From an uncultured Ignavibacteria bacterium (GTDB lineage: Bacteria; Bacteroidota; Ignavibacteria; Kapaibacteriales; UBA961), in assembly GCA_937868245.1 (NCBI GenBank), contig CALMMI010000362.1, positions 1-11,398 on the forward strand: a stretch of 11,398 nt of DNA, read 5' to 3'. Numbering within the stretch: the stretch's first letter is position 1; each line of letters starts with the position of its first letter. The notes beneath the pieces are model-generated. The model did no database searches. It saw only the letters and a program-made list of their open reading frames with translations, and was not told the DNA's origin. Below, one piece after another: positions 7,769 through 11,398 of the stretch. Made by a program: the position numbers and the translations under genes.

Positions 7769-8980
7769 ATGTCTTCAGAACCCGCCCCGCTTTGGAAAAA
7801 AAACTTGTATGTGTTATGGATAGCTCAATTTATAGCAATGCTTGCTATGAGTGCGTGTTTGCCGTTCCTGCCGTTGTATGTTCGAATGTTGGGGGTTTTG
7901 GATCTAAAAGAAGCACAACAATGGAGTGGCTTGATAATAGCCGCTCCATTTTTGTTTTCGGTAATAACTGCGCCGATTTGGGGAGCATTAGGTGATAAAT
8001 ACGGCAGAAAACTGATGATTGTCCGTGCTATCATCGGCTTGGCTGTAGCGATGGCTCTGATGGGCTTTGCACAAACTGTGTGGCAACTAATGTTACTTAG
8101 GATGTTTCAGGGTGCTGTGAGCGGTTTTATAGCCTCTACACTGGCATTCGTTTCCTCCACTACACCACCTAACCGTTCGGGATATGCAATCGGGATTTTG
8201 CAAGCTACGATTTCGGCAGGGAATATAGTAGGGGCGTTGGTAGGAGGTGTTTTATCGGACGTTATCGGAATGAGGAATGTATTCTTTTTCGTTGGTGGAA
8301 TGTGCTTGATTAGTTCGGCAATTGTTATTGCCTACGTAAAGGAAGAACGAAACCCTGCAACAGAAGAAGAGGAAAAGCACACCAAATCAGTAATGGCGAA
8401 TCTTCGTTTTGCATGGAATACCCCAACGCTCAGGAATATATTACTACTAATAATTGCAGCACAATCCGCAATAGTATTTGTTTCTCCTGTGATGCCTTTT
8501 TATTTGGAATATCTTGGTGCGCCGAAGGAATATCTCTCCACACTGACTGGATTAATTGTAGGTATAGTCGGAGTATTCAGTATAGTTTTTGCTCCGTATT
8601 GGGGAAGGCGTAATGACCGTAGGGGCTATGTGAAAACTCTACGGGTAGCAGCTTTAGCGGTCGGGATTTCGACTATACTTCAATCTTTTGTTCCGAGTTA
8701 TGAGTATTTGTTTGTACTCAGGGCATTTATCGGGGTATTCACTGCAGCAATTATACCAACACTTTACACGGCATTCAGTAAAAATACACCGCACGAAAAC
8801 CGAAGCGGCATGATGGGACTTGCCTCAAGTGCAAGTTTATTGGGAAATTTGATAAGTCCGTCGATGAGCGGTTGGATTGCATCCCATGCAGGGATGCGGT
8901 GGTGCTTTGCGATAGCTGGGATGATTATGCTTGTGGTGTCGTTTTCTACCGGAAAAGAGCAAAGGAATGAGGAGTTTTAA
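7769..8980 (+). CDS. MFS transporter, DHA1 drug:H+ antiporter type (MdtG-like)
   Basis: 403-aa inner-membrane protein with about twelve hydrophobic segments in two halves, separated by a charged cytoplasmic loop (KEERNPATEEEEKHTK, about 191-206). MFS motif A is clear in loop 2-3 as WGALGDKYGRK (71-81), with a degenerate copy in the second half (APYWGRRNDRRG, 275-286). Arg111 in LMLLRMFQG is the conserved motif-B arginine of proton-coupled exporters. The N-terminus (WKKNLYVLWIAQF ... LPFLPLYVRMLGV ... QQWSGLI) strongly recalls the E. coli MdtG/YceE branch, so proton-driven efflux of drugs or related small molecules is the family expectation; the real substrate cannot be read from sequence. I start it at the ATG 7769. 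An in-frame TTG at 7751 directly follows a stop codon and would add six residues. There is no adjacent regulator or outer-membrane efflux partner. Confidence 0.9.
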   Translation: MSSEPAPLWKKNLYVLWIAQFIAMLAMSACLPFLPLYVRMLGVLDLKEAQQWSGLIIAAPFLFSVITAPIWGALGDKYGRKLMIVRAIIGLAVAMALMGFAQTVWQLMLLRMFQGAVSGFIASTLAFVSSTTPPNRSGYAIGILQATISAGNIVGALVGGVLSDVIGMRNVFFFVGGMCLISSAIVIAYVKEERNPATEEEEKHTKSVMANLRFAWNTPTLRNILLLIIAAQSAIVFVSPVMPFYLEYLGAPKEYLSTLTGLIVGIVGVFSIVFAPYWGRRNDRRGYVKTLRVAALAVGISTILQSFVPSYEYLFVLRAFIGVFTAAIIPTLYTAFSKNTPHENRSGMMGLASSASLLGNLISPSMSGWIASHAGMRWCFAIAGMIMLVVSFSTGKEQRNEEF

Positions 8981-9052
8981 AAGTACTTGATACTATTGAT
9001 GTCACTTCCATACGATTGATAAATCCTCCTTAAACATTGTAAGTATCAGACA

Positions 9053-9105
9053 CTTCAACGGGCTCAGTGTGACACAACTTGCTTGTCACCCTGAGCCCGT
9101 CGAAG
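9053..9105. repeat. REP-like intergenic palindrome between convergent genes
   Basis: Two 22-nt arms (9053-9074 and 9084-9105) are inverted copies with two mismatches, separated by a 9-nt loop. The shared core is ACGGGCTCAG with flanking CTTC and GTGACA. On the minus strand one mismatch becomes a G-U pair, so the RNA folds best in the mreB direction. No T-run follows on that side; on the plus side only AT-rich TTCAATTATTT follows. The wording (CTTCGACGGGCTCAGGGTGACA type) matches a palindromic intergenic repeat I recall from many environmental bacterial genomes. It may double as a weak terminator for the MFS gene and mreB. Confidence 0.7.
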
Positions 9106-9180
9106 GGTTCAATTATTTGCCAAATTTCTGATTAAAGAATATTATAATAATCTCTTACTACAGTAATTTGAATCATCTAC

Positions 9181-10203
9181 TTAATATCTCTTACTCTTAA
9201 TAAGCACCGATGAATATTCACTTAAATTTTCAAGTACTTTACCTGTCCCACGTGCAACCGCGGTAAGCGGGTCATCTGCTATATGCACAGGCAGGCTTGT
9301 TTCGCGTTGGAGCCGTTCATCCAATCCTTTTAGCAATGCTCCGCCACCTGTAAGCATGATTCCTCTGTCGAAAATATCTGCAGAAAGTTCAGGAGGTGTA
9401 CGCTCAAGTAAATTACGAACTGCTTCCACAATCACTGCAACCGATTCGCTGAGAGCTTCGCGAATATCAGCGGAACTTACGGTAATCATTTGTGGAATAC
9501 CGGTTAGCAAATCACGTCCCTTAACTTCAATTTCCACTTCTTCACGCATCGGATATGCAGACCCTACTTCGCATTTTATAGCTTCTGCAGTACGCTCTCC
9601 GATTAAAATATTATGATGACGTTTGAAATACTGAACAACCGAATTTGTCATTTCATCACCTGCAATACGGATTGATTCGTCGCTTACGATACCCGATAGG
9701 GCAATCACTGCAATTTCCGTTGTACCGCCACCAATATCTACAATCATATTACCAACAGGTTCATGAACGTTTAAGCCGATACCGATAGCCGCTGCCATTG
9801 GTTCTGCAATCAGATATACTTCCTTTGCTCCTGCGTGCTCTGCACTATCACGAACTGCACGTTTTTCAACTTCGGTGATTCCCGAAGGAACACAGATTAC
9901 TACACGTCGCGCAGGTTGCCAGCTAAGTGATACTTTACGGATAAATGCGCGAAGCATACCTTCGGCAATTTCAAAATCGGCAATAACGCCATCTTTTAGT
10001 GGACGAATTGTACGGATGTCGCGGTGTGTTTTTCCTACCATCATTTGGGCTTCGTGCCCGATTGCTAAAATGTGTTTATTTGTACGATCAAAGGCAACAA
10101 CCGACGGCTCGTTTAAAACGATGCCTTTGCCTTTCATCCAAATAATTGTATTTGCGGTTCCGAGGTCAATTGCTACATCGGTAGAGAGGAGTCCAAAGCG
10201 CAT
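9181..10203 (-). CDS. mreB: Rod shape-determining actin homologue MreB
   Basis: 340-aa bacterial actin that polymerises on the inner face of the cytoplasmic membrane and guides lateral cell-wall synthesis. The actin-fold nucleotide motifs are intact: phosphate-1 AIDLGTANT (11-19), phosphate-2 VDIGGGTTEIAV (155-166) and adenosine motif TGGGALLKGL (285-294). GIVLNEPSVVA, AEPMAAAIGIGL and IAGDEMTNSVVQYF are MreB signatures and exclude FtsA, ParM and DnaK. Length is normal. The ATG at 10203 is preceded by a weak AAGAAAT and starts just before the short hydrophobic FGLL stretch that may aid membrane binding. Unlike the usual mreBCD arrangement, no mreC, mreD or penicillin-binding protein gene follows; the downstream neighbour is the convergent MFS gene. 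It is separated from the upstream receptor gene by a terminator, so it probably has its own promoter in 10204-10435. Whether it is the only MreB of the cell cannot be told. Confidence 0.96.
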   Translation of the reverse strand: MRFGLLSTDVAIDLGTANTIIWMKGKGIVLNEPSVVAFDRTNKHILAIGHEAQMMVGKTHRDIRTIRPLKDGVIADFEIAEGMLRAFIRKVSLSWQPARRVVICVPSGITEVEKRAVRDSAEHAGAKEVYLIAEPMAAAIGIGLNVHEPVGNMIVDIGGGTTEIAVIALSGIVSDESIRIAGDEMTNSVVQYFKRHHNILIGERTAEAIKCEVGSAYPMREEVEIEVKGRDLLTGIPQMITVSSADIREALSESVAVIVEAVRNLLERTPPELSADIFDRGIMLTGGGALLKGLDERLQRETSLPVHIADDPLTAVARGTGKVLENLSEYSSVLIKSKRY

Positions 10204-10363
10204 ATTTCTTGTTAAATTATTGTCGTTTCAAGGGAGATTGTTTTCATACTGAATACAAAAATCGTCATTCTTTGGCAAATAATCGTGAACTTTCGTTAAA
10301 ATCGATTTGATAATCTATGTACTCATGTTTTCACTTCCTCATTTTTCGCGCCAAATTTGATGG

Positions 10364-10393
10364 AATATCAGTGATTTGTTAACAAAATATCAG
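10364..10393. promoter_or_regulatory. Possible operator: perfect palindrome flanked by direct repeats
   Basis: TTTGTTAACAAA (10375-10386) is a perfect 12-bp palindrome. On each side is an identical octamer, AATATCAG at 10364-10371 and 10386-10393, whose starts are 22 bp apart (about two helical turns). It lies about 170 bp upstream of the mreB start. This could be a regulator binding site, but isolated dyads of this size occur by chance in AT-rich DNA. Confidence 0.2.
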
Positions 10394-10435
10394 CGTGGTT
10401 GAACAGTTGCTTTCTGCTAACTGTTATAAAAACAT

Positions 10436-10467
10436 AAGGGAGGTGAATTTGTAAATTCACCTCCCTT
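10436..10467 (-). terminator. Intrinsic terminator of the TonB-dependent receptor gene
   Basis: Perfect 15-bp inverted repeat: AAGGGAGGTGAATTT (10436-10450), two bases GT, then its exact complement (10453-10467); in RNA the innermost pairs would open to a loop of four or more. Read on the minus strand the stem is followed by ATGTTTTTATAAC, a T-run suited to rho-independent termination. It begins 41 bp after the receptor stop codon and insulates mreB from it. On the plus strand it is followed by GATAGATTAC, so it acts mainly in the minus direction. Confidence 0.85.
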
Positions 10468-10507
10468 GATAGATTACACAGCTCGCAGTGTTGATGTACG
10501 GTTCTGT

Positions 10508-11398
10508 TTAAGGAATCATAAGTGAAAGTTCAGCAGTAGCATAACGGTGCAGGATAGTACCGCCGAAAATCTCGTAATGTGCACGGTCTAACAAGTTAAA
10601 CACATTTACACCAAGGCGTAAGTCTTTTGTAAAGTTGTATCCCGCGTTGAAATTAACAACCCAGTATTCCGGTACGCTTCCTTGTACCAGTCCTGCCACC
10701 CATTCAAAACCTTTTGCACCATGTACATTTACACCGACATCGAACATACCTTTTTCCTCATATTGCAAACCAAAATTCACACGTATCGGCGAAGTATTTG
10801 GAACTATTTTCTGTGCAGCGACTTTATTCTCTACAATGTCATAACTGAGTGAGGTAAAGTTTGCGGATGCTAACAGATTATTAGTTACATAGTAATTAAC
10901 TCCAAGTTCAACTCCATATTCATTTATCAGACCTATGTTAGTAGGTGATATTGAAAAAGCGGCCTTTCCTGTCTGAACATCAAGGGATAAGCCCCCATAA
11001 CGGTCATAAGAACCGGCATTTGTTTTGGCAAGTTCCTTGTTATAGAAATCACGTAAAATTGAATCAGCTTGGGGGTTATTTACATATCGAACCAGTGTGT
11101 AATAATCCTTTGCCAATCCACCAAGTGCCTGTGAGATAAAATTAGTTCTTTTATTCCAGTATGCATCTACTGTTACAAATAAATCTTTAGTAATAATACC
11201 CTTATATCCTAACTCGTATGAAAAGGCTGTTTCTACTCCTATGTTCGGATTCCCTAAAAATAAAATTTGGGGCACACCTTTAGTCGCACTTGCAGGCAAG
11301 TTAATTTTTGCTCCTGTTTGCGCAAAAATTATCGAATCAATAGTAGCTAAACTTGCCGTTGGTTGTAATCCACCTATAGTCGAACGACGGAATTTATC
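10508..11398 (-). CDS. TonB-dependent outer-membrane receptor, C-terminal beta-barrel part (partial)
   Basis: The frame is open from the right window edge to the TAA at 10510-10508 (296 residues seen). The real start, signal peptide and plug domain lie outside; an internal TTG at 11299 is not a start, because the frame reads on through IIFAQTGAKIN upstream of it. Family marks: GNPNIGVETAFSYELGYKG, the 'NPNLKPE..YELGYK' signature of TonB-dependent barrels; alternating strand-and-loop sequence such as LFVTVDAYWNKRTNFIS and INEYGVELGVNYYVTNN; and the closing RLGVNVFNLLDRAHYEIFGG, the usual 'V.NLFD..Y' motif. Such receptors take up siderophores, vitamins or glycans using TonB energy; the substrate is unreadable. 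Odd point: the protein ends SLMIP instead of the normal terminal aromatic residue. No SusD-like partner follows it; the next gene downstream is mreB after a terminator. Confidence 0.88.
   Translation of the reverse strand, partial: DKFRRSTIGGLQPTASLATIDSIIFAQTGAKINLPASATKGVPQILFLGNPNIGVETAFSYELGYKGIITKDLFVTVDAYWNKRTNFISQALGGLAKDYYTLVRYVNNPQADSILRDFYNKELAKTNAGSYDRYGGLSLDVQTGKAAFSISPTNIGLINEYGVELGVNYYVTNNLLASANFTSLSYDIVENKVAAQKIVPNTSPIRVNFGLQYEEKGMFDVGVNVHGAKGFEWVAGLVQGSVPEYWVVNFNAGYNFTKDLRLGVNVFNLLDRAHYEIFGGTILHRYATAELSLMIP

Larger units (their letters stand above)
10204..10507. other. 304-bp intergenic region upstream of mreB
   Basis: No gene fits here; the only start codons open very short frames. 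The right part holds the receptor gene's terminator (10436-10467). The left part should contain the mreB promoter, but I find no strong -33/-7 pair; GATTTTTG (10263-10256, minus strand) is a near match to TAnnTTTG without a correctly spaced TTTG. A symmetrical dyad with flanking direct repeats at 10364-10393 is listed separately. Confidence 0.6.

Noticed and set aside
8981..9056. Imperfect inverted match between AGTACTTGATACT after the MFS stop and AGTATCAGACACTT before the palindrome
   Set aside because: Gapped, AT-rich and about 50 bp apart; too weak to call a structure.
9875..10252. Plus-strand 125-codon frame opposite the mreB 5' end
   Set aside because: Overlaps conserved MreB motifs on the other strand and shows no recognisable domain.
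1..11398. CRISPR array, defence island, prophage or insertion sequence
   Set aside because: No regularly spaced repeats, transposase, integrase, nuclease or phage-like genes were seen on either strand.

Overview
The window carries seven protein genes of a Gram-negative bacterium, most probably from the Bacteroidota/Chlorobiota/Ignavibacteria-Kapabacteria branch. Three things point there: a ClpC whose N-terminus reads [34 protein letters not shown]; a TonB-dependent outer-membrane receptor; and two exported TPR proteins whose signal peptides end in A-F-(A/G) followed by Gln. Clear Shine-Dalgarno sequences are missing in front of nearly every gene, which also fits that lineage. The phylum assignment is inferred from protein style, not from a marker-gene comparison.

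Layout, left to right. A complete clpC (minus) has its stop codon at base 1. A divergent spacer of about 290 bp separates it from ppk1 (plus), which encodes polyphosphate kinase. Ppk1 converges on a three-gene minus-strand cluster: two tandem paralogous secreted TPR proteins (7549-6578 and 6524-5544), then a small uncharacterised protein (5486-5130). A near-perfect palindrome at 5082-5122 lies in the convergent gap. Divergent from the TPR cluster is an MdtG-like MFS transporter (plus, 7769-8980). It converges on mreB (minus, 10203-9181), and a repeat-like palindrome (9053-9105) lies between them. Upstream of mreB is a 304-bp spacer with a clear intrinsic terminator (10436-10467) belonging to the last gene, the 3' part of a TonB-dependent receptor gene (minus) that runs off the right edge.

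Functionally this is a mix of housekeeping genes (protein quality control, polyphosphate synthesis, cell-shape cytoskeleton) and envelope genes (drug-efflux-type transporter, outer-membrane receptor, exported TPR proteins). They do not form one pathway. The only apparent multi-gene unit is the TPR-TPR-small protein cluster, which is visibly AT-richer than clpC and ppk1 and is the least understood part. I see no CRISPR array, tRNA, rRNA, insertion sequence, integrase or recognisable defence system. The points most worth a second look are the duplicated TPR proteins with a shared unknown C-terminal domain, the palindromic intergenic repeat at 9053-9105, and an mreB with no mreC/mreD beside it.
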